A stretch of 64,000 nt of DNA from the NCBI GenBank assembly GCA_030427205.1, contig JAUHXC010000002.1, positions 124,001 to 188,000 on the forward strand, in the 5' to 3' direction. This DNA comes from a bacterium (lineage in GTDB: Bacteria; Myxococcota_A; Bradymonadia; UBA7976; UBA1532). Numbering within the stretch: position 1 is the stretch's first letter; every line of letters begins with the position of its first letter. The translations under genes were made by a program, and so were the position numbers. This document shows positions 1 through 11,104 of the stretch, piece after piece. Under the pieces are notes generated by a model. It searched no databases. It saw only the letters and a list, made by a program, of their open reading frames with translations, and was not told the DNA's origin.

Positions 1-1207
1 GGTCGGTCTTGGCGTCGGCCAGGATCTTGACGAAGCCATCGGTGCTGTTCAGCGCCCGCGCGCGGCCGTTGGCCTTGAAGGGGAACTTGCCCTTTCGAAA
101 CTCGACCCCGTCCTCTCGCAACTGCTCCTCGGTGCGGCCGACGCTGGCGATCTCGGGGTGGGTGTAGACCACGTTGGGGATCGCGTCGTAGTTCACGTGC
201 CCATAGCCAGTGGCGATGTGCTCGACGCACGCCACGCCTTCTTCCTCTGCCTTGTGGGCGAGCATGGGCCCGGCGATGACATCCCCGATGGCGTAGACGC
301 CGTCGGCCTCGGTGGCGAAGTGGGCGCCGACGGGGATGCATCCCCGTCGGTCGGTCTCGATGCCGATGTTCTCCAGACCGAGGCCGTCGGTATTCGGCCG
401 TCGGCCGACCGCGAGCAACACGCGATCGCAGGTTATGGGCTCGCCGCCTTCGTACTCGACGACGCACTGCTCACCGTCGACGCGGGCGCCGGTGACCCGC
501 ACGCCGAGTCGGAACTCGATGCCCTGCTTCTCGAAGACCTTTCGGGCCTCCTTGGCGATCTCGGCGTCCACCCCAGCGAGCACGCGGTCGAGGTACTCGA
601 GCACGGTGACCCGCGCGCCGAGCCGCGACCAGACCGAGCCCAGCTCGAGGCCGATGACGCCGGCACCGATGACGACCAGATGGCCCGGGACATCCTGATA
701 GTCGAGGGCCTGGGTGCTGCCGCCGATGCGGTCCCAGTCCAGCTCGATCCCCGGCAGGGTCGCGACGTTGGAGCCGGTCGCGATGAGGATGTTCTTGGCC
801 GTCAGTCGGGTCTCACCATCGGTGGAGACGACCGATACCTGCCCCGGGCCATCGATGCGTCCCGTGCCGGCGTAGCGGGTGACCTTGTTCTTCCGAAACA
901 GGTAGGCGACGCCGTCGGTGAGCCCCTTCACTATCCCGTCCTTGCGGGCGAGCATGGTGGGCAGGTCCAACTCCACCGACGCCTTGATGCCGTGCTCGGC
1001 GAACGCGTGTTGGGCTTCGTGGAAGCGCTCGCTCGACTCGAGCAGCGCCTTGGAGGGGATGCAGCCGACGCGCAGGCATGTCCCGCCGAGCGCCGACTCC
1101 TTCTCGATACAGGCGGTCTTCAGGCCGAGCTGGGCGGCACGAATCGCGGCGGTGTAGCCGCCCGGCCCCGCGCCGATCACGACCAGATCGTAGGTGTGCT
1201 CGCTCAC
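1..1207 (-). CDS. lpdA: Dihydrolipoyl dehydrogenase (E3), C-terminus cut by window edge
   Basis: FAD-dependent E3 of the 2-oxoglutarate (and possibly pyruvate) dehydrogenase complex; it reoxidises the lipoyl groups of E2 with NAD+. About 402 residues are visible of a family length near 465-475; the dimerisation domain with the catalytic His-Glu pair lies beyond the edge. Seen in the translation: the FAD-binding VIGAGPGG motif near residue 10, the redox pair GGTCLRVGC (Cys44/Cys49), and a second NAD-binding VVIGAGVIGLELG motif near residue 175. I chose the GTG start at 1207 because GGAGG sits 8 nt upstream and it follows the sucB stop by 1 nt, which implies coupled translation. Last visible gene of the sucA-sucB-lpdA operon. 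Confidence 0.95.
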   Translation of the reverse strand, partial: MSEHTYDLVVIGAGPGGYTAAIRAAQLGLKTACIEKESALGGTCLRVGCIPSKALLESSERFHEAQHAFAEHGIKASVELDLPTMLARKDGIVKGLTDGVAYLFRKNKVTRYAGTGRIDGPGQVSVVSTDGETRLTAKNILIATGSNVATLPGIELDWDRIGGSTQALDYQDVPGHLVVIGAGVIGLELGSVWSRLGARVTVLEYLDRVLAGVDAEIAKEARKVFEKQGIEFRLGVRVTGARVDGEQCVVEYEGGEPITCDRVLLAVGRRPNTDGLGLENIGIETDRRGCIPVGAHFATEADGVYAIGDVIAGPMLAHKAEEEGVACVEHIATGYGHVNYDAIPNVVYTHPEIASVGRTEEQLREDGVEFRKGKFPFKANGRARALNSTDGFVKILADAKTD

Positions 1208-1208
1208 C

Positions 1209-2435
1209 TCAGACCTCCAGCAGCATGCGAACGGGCGATTCGACGCATTCCTTGATGCGCTTGAGGAAGGTCACCGCCTCGCGCCCATCGACGATGCGAT
1301 GATCGTACGTCAGCGCCACGTACATCATCGGCCGGATCACCACCTGACCGTCGACGGCGATCGGCCGCTCCTGGATGCCGTGCATGCCGAGGATCCCGCT
1401 CTGCGGCGGGTTGACGATGGGGGTCGACAGCAGCGAGCCGTAGACCCCGCCGTTGGTGATCGAGAAAGTGCCCCCGGTCAGCTCGTCGAGCTTGAGCTTG
1501 TTGTCTCGCGCCCGCCGGCCGAAGTCGGAGATCGTCTGCTCGACCTCGGCGAAGCTCAGGCGCTCGGCGTTCCGGATGACCGGGACCACCAGCCCTCGGC
1601 CGCCGCCGACCGCCACGCCGATGTCGAAGTAGTGGTGGTAGACGATCTCGTCGCCGTCGATGCGCGCGTTGACCGCCGGGAACTGTTTGAGCGCCTCGAC
1701 CACCGCCTTCACGAAGAACGACATGAAGCCCAGCTTGATGTCGTAGCGCTCGATGAAGCTCTCGCGGTGGACTTTGCGCAGATCCATCACCGCCGACATG
1801 TCGATCTCGTTGAACGTCGTCAGCAAGGCCGCGTTCTGCTGGGCCTCCACCAGCCGGCGCGCAACCGTTCGTCGCAGCGGGCTCATGCGGACCCGTTCGG
1901 TGGTGCGATCGCCCGCCGGGCGCGGCGCGGGCAACTCTGCCGGTGCCCCGGCGGCTGCCTTCGGAGCGGCTGCCTTCGGGGCGGACGCCTTGTTCTCGAG
2001 GTGACGCAGGACGTCTTCCTTGAGCAGCCGTCCGCCCGGGCCGGTCGCCTTCACGTTCGACGCGTCCAGACCGTTCTCGGACAGCAGTCGACGCGCGGCG
2101 GGCGTCACCCGTGGCTCACCGCCCGATTGGGTCTGCGCATCGGTCTCCGCGGGCTCGTCGGCGGTGGAGTCGTCGGCCTTCTCGCCGGCGGGACGCTCAC
2201 CCGGCTCGAGCCGGCCGACGACCTCGCCGATCGTAGCCGTCTCGCCCGCCGACTTGAGGACCTCCGCGAGAACCCCCGACTTGGGCGCGGGGACCTCGAG
2301 ATTGACCTTGTCGCTCTCGACGACGACGACCGGCGCATCCTCCTCGACGTAGTCGCCCGGTTGGACGAGCCACTCACCGATGATGACCTCGGTGACCGAT
2401 TCGCCGACCGGGGGGACTTTCAGGTCGATGGACAT
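1209..2435 (-). CDS. sucB: Dihydrolipoyllysine-residue succinyltransferase (E2 of 2-oxoglutarate dehydrogenase)
   Basis: E2 core of the 2-oxoglutarate dehydrogenase complex: moves succinyl from the lipoyl arm to CoA in the TCA cycle. 408 residues, normal length. Order of domains: one lipoyl domain (1-78) with the lipoylated lysine at K43 in ESDKVNLEV; an acidic/Ala linker; a peripheral-subunit-binding domain (about 110-150, [13 protein letters not shown]); a Pro/Ala linker; the acyltransferase domain to the end, with the catalytic DHRIVDG motif (H379, D383). Lies 64 nt after sucA and 1 nt before lpdA. The [11 protein letters not shown] lipoyl N-terminus is the SucB rather than the AceF type. 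Confidence 0.96.
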   Translation of the reverse strand: MSIDLKVPPVGESVTEVIIGEWLVQPGDYVEEDAPVVVVESDKVNLEVPAPKSGVLAEVLKSAGETATIGEVVGRLEPGERPAGEKADDSTADEPAETDAQTQSGGEPRVTPAARRLLSENGLDASNVKATGPGGRLLKEDVLRHLENKASAPKAAAPKAAAGAPAELPAPRPAGDRTTERVRMSPLRRTVARRLVEAQQNAALLTTFNEIDMSAVMDLRKVHRESFIERYDIKLGFMSFFVKAVVEALKQFPAVNARIDGDEIVYHHYFDIGVAVGGGRGLVVPVIRNAERLSFAEVEQTISDFGRRARDNKLKLDELTGGTFSITNGGVYGSLLSTPIVNPPQSGILGMHGIQERPIAVDGQVVIRPMMYVALTYDHRIVDGREAVTFLKRIKECVESPVRMLLEV

Positions 2436-2499
2436 GTGTCGCTCCTTGCGGACGCGCCGCCGAGCGGGACGCGCATGACTCTCGGGTGGATGGAAGGGT

Positions 2500-5307
<2,808 letters not shown>

Positions 5308-5380
5308 GTCGACGTTTCTCCAGTGGCTGGCGGACGCCGGACGATCCTGTGGACGGCCGGCCGCTTCCGCGTCGTGCGGG

Positions 5381-5409
5381 ATTGTGTCCTACCCGGCGCA
5401 GCATGTCGA
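5381..5409 (-). promoter_or_regulatory. Candidate sigma-70-type promoter of sucA
   Basis: On the minus strand TCGACA (5409-5404, 5 of 6 to TTGACA) is followed after exactly 17 nt by CACAAT (5386-5381, 4 of 6 to TATAAT). The transcript would begin near 5374, giving a leader of about 67 nt before the sucA ATG. Inferred from the sequence only. Confidence 0.4.
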
Positions 5410-5466
5410 GGGGGTACGCCGTAGTCGGTGAACGCCGTCGATGGTCGTCGGCCTATGGCGCACGGG

Positions 5467-5483
5467 CTGGCACATTGATAGCG
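5467..5483 (+). promoter_or_regulatory. Possible sigma-54 (-24/-12) promoter
   Basis: CTGGCACATTGATAGCG has an intact CTGGCAC -24 element and the required GG-N10-GC spacing, with two departures from YTGGCACG-N4-TTGCW (A for G at position 8, TA for TT before GC). It would start transcription near 5494, about 40 nt before the TTG start proposed for the next gene. Confidence 0.4.
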
Positions 5484-5533
5484 TGCGATGTCCCCGGGGC
5501 CATGCCGGTCTCGGTACTGGCCGGAGCCGGAGC

Positions 5534-6421
5534 TTGAGCCGTCACGTCCGCGCGTTCATCCGCCACCGAGGCGAAGACCTGCTCGAACGGCTCGAAGAAC
5601 GCCCCTTCGCAGGCGCCGACTGGACGATCGCCAGCCACGGTGCCGCGATCCGGGTGGTGGGGGAGCACGACGATCTCTTCGAGCGGTTGGTGGTCGTCTT
5701 GCCGCGACCGCCCGAGGCCACCCCGGAGAAGTTCACCCCTTGGGCCGAGTCCCGCCTGGCTCACCTCGGCTGGTACATCGAGACCTGCAATACCGGCAAA
5801 CAGGTGAGCACCGTCAGCCACGCGGCAAGCGTCGTCGCCATCCTCATGTTGCGGGTGGGGCGGGATCCGAACGATCGCGCCACCGAGCTGCCCCCGCCCG
5901 GCGCGGTCCCCGATCTGCTGCACGACTTCGCGCTCAACCTCGAACGCTACGTGCATGCGCTCGGAGACCCCGACTTGCGCTACGTACGGGCACTGCGGCT
6001 GTATCGGGTGCCCCGACATCAGCGCGCCGACGAGTTCGTCCTCGGGGTCGACGTGCTACCGACCGTCATCGGCCTCGCAGAGCCCACCGTGCCCATCTCG
6101 CCTTTGACGCTCGTTCGAGGCGTGATCGGAGAGCTGACGGAGCTGCTCGACCAGCGCCGGGAAGAATTGCGCGCAGCGTCGAGCCCGGTGCGGCTGGCCG
6201 AGTGGCGCCGTGCGCGACGCGTCGCCGGAGAGATGGGGCGGGTCGTTCGTGGATTGGACGCGATCTGTGCTCTGATCGACACCGAGCGGGTTCAGCTGGT
6301 CGTCGTGCGCGAGCGCCTCGCCGAACTGAGGCCGCGGACCCGCGAGTGGACGAAGCCGATGCTCCAGGCCCTGGTCGTCCTGGCAGCCGCGCTCGGCCTC
6401 ACCTGGCTTTGGTTGGATTGA
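5534..6421 (+). CDS. Hypothetical protein with C-terminal membrane anchor
   Basis: I recognise no known domain. With a TTG start at 5534 (GGAGCC just upstream and downstream of a possible sigma-54 promoter) the protein has 295 residues; the open frame extends to an ATG at 5441 and a GTG at 5483, but the extra residues are Gly/Arg-rich and look untranslated. The body is mixed alpha/beta, including FERLVVVLPRPPEATPEKF, then a charged helical stretch rich in Arg and Glu. The last 20 residues contain a single hydrophobic helix (LVVLAAALGLTWLWLD) running into the C-terminus, so the protein is probably tail-anchored with its bulk in the cytoplasm. Diverges from sucA and converges on the lipoprotein gene at 6461. 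Confidence 0.7.
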   Translation: MSRHVRAFIRHRGEDLLERLEERPFAGADWTIASHGAAIRVVGEHDDLFERLVVVLPRPPEATPEKFTPWAESRLAHLGWYIETCNTGKQVSTVSHAASVVAILMLRVGRDPNDRATELPPPGAVPDLLHDFALNLERYVHALGDPDLRYVRALRLYRVPRHQRADEFVLGVDVLPTVIGLAEPTVPISPLTLVRGVIGELTELLDQRREELRAASSPVRLAEWRRARRVAGEMGRVVRGLDAICALIDTERVQLVVVRERLAELRPRTREWTKPMLQALVVLAAALGLTWLWLD

Positions 6422-6429
6422 CCCGTCCG

Positions 6430-6462
6430 TCGGGGCCGCGGGTCCCCGAGCGGGAACCGCTC
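6430..6462. terminator. Twin hairpin between convergent genes
   Basis: Two perfect 6-bp stems in tandem: TCGGGG/CCCCGA (6430-6435 with 6444-6449) and GAGCGG-GAA-CCGCTC (6448-6462). They fill the 39-nt gap between convergent stop codons. No clear T-tract, so factor-independent termination is uncertain. Confidence 0.4.
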
Positions 6463-7510
6463 AGCGCGTGGCGAACTCGTTCTCGATCCACAGCAGCAGC
6501 CGGACATGGCGTGGGTCGTCCCGCCCGCGGAAGACGACCCGCCCGCCGTGGTCACGCTCCCGGGGTTTGGTGAGCAGCAGCGAAGCATCGGGCTCGATGG
6601 CGTCGATGAACCACTGGCTCACCAAGTAGTTCCACTGTACAGCGCACGGGTCGTCGAGGTCGTCGAGCAGCCAGTATCCGCCCGCGACGGCCTGGGTGCC
6701 GTGGCAGGCCCCCATCTCACCGCACGATTGGACCAGCATCTCGTTGATGGTGACGCCCTCGGCGTCGGGCATCTCGAACTCCGCCCGATAGCTGTCGGAC
6801 CGTCCGGCAGAGTCCCCGGGCGGAGGGATGCCCTCACACGGGATGGGCCCCGAGCCGCCCATGCCGCCCTGGCCATCCATGCCGCCGACCCCGCCCATGC
6901 CGCCTTCACCCCCGGCGCCCTGCATCTCGGGCGGCTGCAGGGCGTCTTCGATCCACTCGAGGATGCGGTTGTAGGTCGCGCTGCCGGGAATGAGGTAGGC
7001 CGGAAACTCCGGCGGGTGATGCACGAGCAGCCGACTCTGCGGCGGGTCGTCGAAGTCGACGAAGCCCAGCGACTCATCGAAATTGAGTCGCTGCTGCTCG
7101 GGGCTCAGTCCGTCCGGGCCGCCGTCGACGAGCTGGAAGAGAGCATCGGACGGGTTCGGGCTGGCAGCCTGATGACATGCCGGTCCGCCGCACGAGCTGT
7201 ACAGCAGGCCGACCACCGATGACTGAAACAGCTCGGGGTCGGGCATCGGCATCGACTCGTCGGCGCCCTCGCCGCCCGAGCCGCCCATGCCGTTCGGGCC
7301 CGGCTCCCGAGGATCCTCCATGGGCATCGGTGAGCCACCGGCGCCGCCGGCGGGATCCATCGCGTTGGGCTGCCCGCTGTCGGGTGACGGCGTCTGTGGT
7401 CCCAAGATGATGGGATCCTCGGTGCACCCGGTCAGCAGCCATGGGCTGCCGCACGACAGAGCGGCAATCAGAGCGATACGGAGGGGAGACCTGCGCGATC
7501 GGAGGGTCAT
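6461..7510 (-). CDS. Lipoprotein with CX4CH/CX5CH cytochrome-like motifs
   Basis: 349 residues with a lipoprotein signal peptide ending in a LTGC lipobox (Cys29). A Gly/Met/Pro-rich linker (about 30-90) is followed by a domain carrying SSCGGPACH (CX4CH), a second Gly/Met-rich spacer (GGMGGVGGMDGQGG), and a domain with SCGEMGACH (CX5CH). Both sites end in Cys-His, as in c-type haem sites, but the spacing is longer than CxxCH. Similar modules occur in planctomycete- and myxobacteria-type c-like lipoproteins (family knowledge; assignment is inference). It is the downstream partner of the multihaem cytochrome at 7589, 78 nt away on the same strand, so a role beside it at the outer membrane is likely. 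A hairpin separates the two genes, so expression may be attenuated. Confidence 0.75.
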   Translation of the reverse strand: MTLRSRRSPLRIALIAALSCGSPWLLTGCTEDPIILGPQTPSPDSGQPNAMDPAGGAGGSPMPMEDPREPGPNGMGGSGGEGADESMPMPDPELFQSSVVGLLYSSCGGPACHQAASPNPSDALFQLVDGGPDGLSPEQQRLNFDESLGFVDFDDPPQSRLLVHHPPEFPAYLIPGSATYNRILEWIEDALQPPEMQGAGGEGGMGGVGGMDGQGGMGGSGPIPCEGIPPPGDSAGRSDSYRAEFEMPDAEGVTINEMLVQSCGEMGACHGTQAVAGGYWLLDDLDDPCAVQWNYLVSQWFIDAIEPDASLLLTKPRERDHGGRVVFRGRDDPRHVRLLLWIENEFATR

Positions 7511-7544
7511 GTCTGCCTCACGAACGGGCGGTGAGGGGAAGGAG

Positions 7545-7578
7545 CCGCGCGTGGCTCAGCGACCAGAGCCACGCGCGG
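7545..7578 (-). terminator. Strong 13-bp perfect hairpin between cytochrome and partner lipoprotein
   Basis: Arms at 7545-7557 and 7566-7578 are perfectly complementary over 13 bp (CCGCGCGTGGCTC and its complement) with an 8-nt loop. On the minus strand it follows the cytochrome stop by 11 nt and is followed by a pyrimidine-rich run (CTCCTTCCCCTC). It may be a terminator or a processing/attenuation site that sets the ratio of the two gene products. Confidence 0.6.
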
Positions 7579-7588
7579 ACGGTACCGC

Positions 7589-10500
7589 CTACTGGATGTA
7601 GTCGGCCGCGTCGCCTTGGGCGTTCGCGTCGGCGTCGATCCACGAGTCGAGGATGAGGGCGTTGTAGATGTTGTCGCCCCCGACCAGCCGCTGCAGGCTC
7701 TGCGAGCCGAGCGGACCGGCCATCGTCCCGTTGGTGGCCCCACTGCGCTGAGCGCCCTGCAGCCGCAGCCGCGGGTGAGCGTTCGACGAGTTGGGGATGC
7801 CGTTGAACTCGACGATGCGGTCCAGGTCGTAGGTCACGTTGTTGACCAGGTCGGCGAAGAGGTTCGCCGGCGCATCGTTGCAGAACTGCCGGTTGGCGTT
7901 GTTGTCCAGCGGGTTGACCGGGCAACCGTTGTTGTCGAACAAGAACAGGCCGGTGCCGAGGCCCGCCATCATGCGGACGAAGAACGGCGAGTTGTTCTGG
8001 TTGCCGGTGTTCAGGCCGATCTCGGTCTGCAGCACGTTGAAGTCGATGTTCGCGAAGTCCTGGTTGTCGTAGGCGGCGACGAACGCGTCGTACTGAGCCA
8101 TCAGATCCGCGTTGTTGATCATGTCGACGTTGACGTGACAACCCACGCAGTAGGTCGGGCCCTCGTTGTTGCCGTCGACGGCGCCGCGGATCGAGTGCGG
8201 CATCATCTGGTTCATGCTCAACGCCGGGAAGTCGTTGCGGCCACCGAGCGCCGGGTTGTTGCCCTCGCCGAGGCGGTCGGAGAACGTGAAGACGTCCGAC
8301 GTATCGCCGTTGAAGTCGACGAAGCGCCAGAAGACCTTCTCGGCCGGCGAGATCTTCGTGATCTTGCCGTGGCTGTTGACGCCGAGGTACTGCATCACCG
8401 GGCTCTGGTAGACGAAGTCCGCCGCGGTCTCCTCGAGCAGGATCCGCTCGCCGGTCACGTTGCTGAAGAAGTAGTCCGCCGGGTTGGCGTTGTACTGGTT
8501 GGCGAGGTGACAGCCGATGCAGTTGTTGGTCCACGAGGCGTGGCACGACTGGCAGTCCATCACGTCGAGGTGGCTGAAGTTGTCCGAGTACAGGTTCGGA
8601 TCCGTCTGGATCGGCCCGGTACCGGTCTGCTGATTGCCGTCGGTGCGACCCATCGCGTACGACGCCTTGGGGCTGTACAACTGCTGCGACGTGATCGGGT
8701 GCGTCCGCTGGGACAGGATCGTCACGTCGCGGGTCTGCGGTACGTAGTGCCGCTGGCCGTCGAGGCGGCTGGTCAGCCAGTAGTGACCGCCGGCGTCCTT
8801 GACCACATGCCGCAGCGCGTTGCCGCGGTTGTCGACCGCACACTCGGCCTCGTCACCGCCGTAGGTGGTGCAGGGCACGGTGCCGGCGAACGACTCGACC
8901 GTACCGTGGCACGACTCGCACTGAATGGCGGTCGCCTGGTCCTGACGGCTGCGAATCTCACCCGAGGTCGAGTCGCCTTCGGTGCCGCCGTGCAGGTCCC
9001 GGCTGCCGTGGCAGTCGATGCAGCCCATGCCCGCCTCGTAGTGCAGATCGGGCGGGGTGTCGTCGCGCTGGTCGTTGTCGTAGTCCTCGCTGAGGATGTA
9101 CTGGTTGGCGTTGCGCCCGTTGAACGTATTGTTCTGCACGGCCGGGTTGTACAGCCGCTGATCCTGGGCGGTGTTCTCGAAGTCGAACGGGTTGGCCGGG
9201 TACTGGAAGTTGTTGGTCAGGTCCTCGTTCTGGTCGAGGCGGATGCCCCAGAACTGCAGCACGGTGCGGTTCGACCCCTGGTGGCAGCCCACGCAGGCCC
9301 GGTCGCTGATGCCGCGCACGAAGGCGCCATTGGGCAGAATCTTCGCCACATTGCGGATCTGGTGCGCCAGCGTGTGCGCCCGCTCGCCGGCCGCGATCGC
9401 GTCGGGATCGGCAGGCTCGTCGCGCGGTACGTTGGGGTCGAAGCCCGCGTGACGCCCGTCGTAGCTGTACTCCATGTGGCAGGCGGTGCAGCCCGACGAG
9501 CGGAAGTCCGCGTAGCGGTTGTTGTCGCCCGCGCTCCACAGGTGGCAGTTGCCGCAGGTGATGGTCACCTGCTCGTCGATCAGGGTCTCGAGCGGGCTGT
9601 TGGCCCGGACCCGGTTCGGACGCTGCGGATCCTGGTTGGCGTCGATGATGTGGTTGTTGAGGTTGGCGGCGATGTAGTTGCCGTTGTCCCGCATCGGGCC
9701 GTTGAACTGCGCGAGCTCGGGCTGCTCGACGAGTCGACCGACCTCACCGATCGCGGCGTTGGCCGGGTTGAAGCCGGGGTTCTGCACGGCGCGGGGCGCC
9801 GAGTCCGCCAGCGTATCGCTGCTGTTCTGGTCACCGCGATAGTCGGGGATCCGGTTGTCCACGCCGACCAGGAAGCGGGTCGCCGAGAACAGGCCGGTGG
9901 TCGTCGCCAGGACCGAGCGGGGCACCCACTGGGCGTGCTCGTCGAAGTGGCAGCCCTGCTGACCGCAGCCGCGACCGGCCGAAACCACCCGCAGGTCGCC
10001 GGGGTTGACGAACTCGAGGTAGTCGAGGTTGGTGTGCTCCTGGCCGTTGGCGCCCATGTAGGGGCTCGGCTCGAGACGGTCGATGCCGGCGAGGGTCACC
10101 CGGTTGAAGAAGGCCTTGTCGTTGTTGGCCTGATAGTTGCGGTCGCCGATCTCCGGCGGGGGCGCCACGTGGCTGCCGTTCTTGCCCGAGCCCGCGCCGT
10201 TGCCGCCGTGGCAGCCGGTGCAGGCGATCTGGCTCGCGCCGGGGAAGGGGTGCGGGTTGCCGATGCCGGCGCCCGAGTAGGTATTGCCCTGCCCACCGTT
10301 GTGGCACATCATGCACGACTCGGTGGGCGGCGGCGGCGGATCGTCCGGCCCGGGCGGCGGGTCGTCCGGACCGACCGGCACCTCGTCATCGGGCAACGGG
10401 CAGTTCGGATCCGGCTCGCAATAGCGGGGATCGCACTCGCAGCACGCGAGGAAGTACAGGAAGTCGTCCTCGGCGCAGCGATCGAGCTGGTCGCAGTTCC

Positions 10501-10738
10501 AGGTATTGCCCCGGTAGTCGTACTCGCTGCAGTCCGTCAGCTCTTGCGGCTGCTCGGGCGGTTGGTTCTGCGGATCCTCACCGGGATCCTCGTTGTCCGG
10601 GTTGTCCCCCATCACCCCCATGTCCCCTCCGGGGTCCGGAGGCAAGATGGGTGGCTCCTCGGAGCAACCGCCGATGAAGAGCAGCGCAGACAGCGCGACT
10701 ATCAGCCGCGTCCCCCACGCAAACTGGTGATGGACCAT
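7589..10738 (-). CDS. Multihaem cytochrome c lipoprotein (10 CxxCH plus one CX4CH)
   Basis: 1,049 residues. The signal peptide ends in IGGC (Cys25), so this is an outer-membrane-type lipoprotein; a Cys-rich non-haem segment (about 65-110) and a Pro/Asp linker (GPDDPPPGPDDPPPPP) follow. Ten canonical haem sites can be read: CMMCH, CTGCH, CGNCH, CTACH, CVGCH, CIDCH, CESCH, CQSCH, CIGCH, CVGCH. A further CGQQGCH is a CX4CH site like those known in cytochrome c3. Many isolated His residues could be distal ligands. Expected role: periplasmic or surface electron transfer to a terminal or extracellular acceptor (inference from class; no enzyme family recognised). Unusually rich in Asn in the second half, which gives it codon use visibly richer in AAC than its neighbours. 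First gene of a two-gene unit with 6461. Confidence 0.9.
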   Translation of the reverse strand: MVHHQFAWGTRLIVALSALLFIGGCSEEPPILPPDPGGDMGVMGDNPDNEDPGEDPQNQPPEQPQELTDCSEYDYRGNTWNCDQLDRCAEDDFLYFLACCECDPRYCEPDPNCPLPDDEVPVGPDDPPPGPDDPPPPPTESCMMCHNGGQGNTYSGAGIGNPHPFPGASQIACTGCHGGNGAGSGKNGSHVAPPPEIGDRNYQANNDKAFFNRVTLAGIDRLEPSPYMGANGQEHTNLDYLEFVNPGDLRVVSAGRGCGQQGCHFDEHAQWVPRSVLATTTGLFSATRFLVGVDNRIPDYRGDQNSSDTLADSAPRAVQNPGFNPANAAIGEVGRLVEQPELAQFNGPMRDNGNYIAANLNNHIIDANQDPQRPNRVRANSPLETLIDEQVTITCGNCHLWSAGDNNRYADFRSSGCTACHMEYSYDGRHAGFDPNVPRDEPADPDAIAAGERAHTLAHQIRNVAKILPNGAFVRGISDRACVGCHQGSNRTVLQFWGIRLDQNEDLTNNFQYPANPFDFENTAQDQRLYNPAVQNNTFNGRNANQYILSEDYDNDQRDDTPPDLHYEAGMGCIDCHGSRDLHGGTEGDSTSGEIRSRQDQATAIQCESCHGTVESFAGTVPCTTYGGDEAECAVDNRGNALRHVVKDAGGHYWLTSRLDGQRHYVPQTRDVTILSQRTHPITSQQLYSPKASYAMGRTDGNQQTGTGPIQTDPNLYSDNFSHLDVMDCQSCHASWTNNCIGCHLANQYNANPADYFFSNVTGERILLEETAADFVYQSPVMQYLGVNSHGKITKISPAEKVFWRFVDFNGDTSDVFTFSDRLGEGNNPALGGRNDFPALSMNQMMPHSIRGAVDGNNEGPTYCVGCHVNVDMINNADLMAQYDAFVAAYDNQDFANIDFNVLQTEIGLNTGNQNNSPFFVRMMAGLGTGLFLFDNNGCPVNPLDNNANRQFCNDAPANLFADLVNNVTYDLDRIVEFNGIPNSSNAHPRLRLQGAQRSGATNGTMAGPLGSQSLQRLVGGDNIYNALILDSWIDADANAQGDAADYIQ

Positions 10739-11104
10739 GACGTCCTCCCCCGCGATTCAAGATTAGCGGTCGCGGATCTCCCGCTTAGAGACCGCGCACT
10801 GCTCTCCCATGCCTAGCACCGACCATGCCAGCAATCAGGTTTCGATGAAAGGGGGAATTCTCTGCCCTGCCACCGGTTTTGGTGGCCAGCGGCGCGGCCG
10901 TCATCGGGTCGATGGGGCCTTTAGACCTGGGGACGGCAGACCCCACCTGCGTGCCTCGGGCACGCCGCGCGACGCCGGATCCGGACCTCGAAACGAGCCG
11001 CCGCCGAGCAGATCGCTGACGGGACGAGGCGCGATCGGCAGGCGTCTTTCGTCGTCCGGTGTCCTGTGACATGCTGCGCGCCACTCGAACCCTTCGGAGG
11101 CCCA
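10739..11104. other. 366-nt divergent intergenic region
   Basis: Lies between the minus-strand cytochrome and plus-strand lgt. Besides the sigma-54-like element at 10815-10831 it holds a small perfect hairpin, GCCACC-GGTTTT-GGTGGC (10869-10886). No open frame here has a convincing ribosome binding site or recognisable product, and I see no tRNA or riboswitch. Confidence 0.6.
10815..10831 (-). promoter_or_regulatory. Possible sigma-54-like promoter of the multihaem cytochrome gene
   Basis: On the minus strand CTGGCATG-GTCG-GTGCT keeps the GG-N10-GC core of -24/-12 promoters with one mismatch in each element. The start of transcription would be near 10803, about 65 nt before the ATG at 10738. 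Weak match, listed because the spacing is exact. Confidence 0.3.

Noticed and set aside
7616-10816. A 1,066-codon open frame antisense to the multihaem cytochrome
   Set aside because: Its sequence is Val/Arg/Asp-rich without any domain, whereas the minus strand has ten CxxCH sites and a lipobox. High GC content creates long shadow frames.
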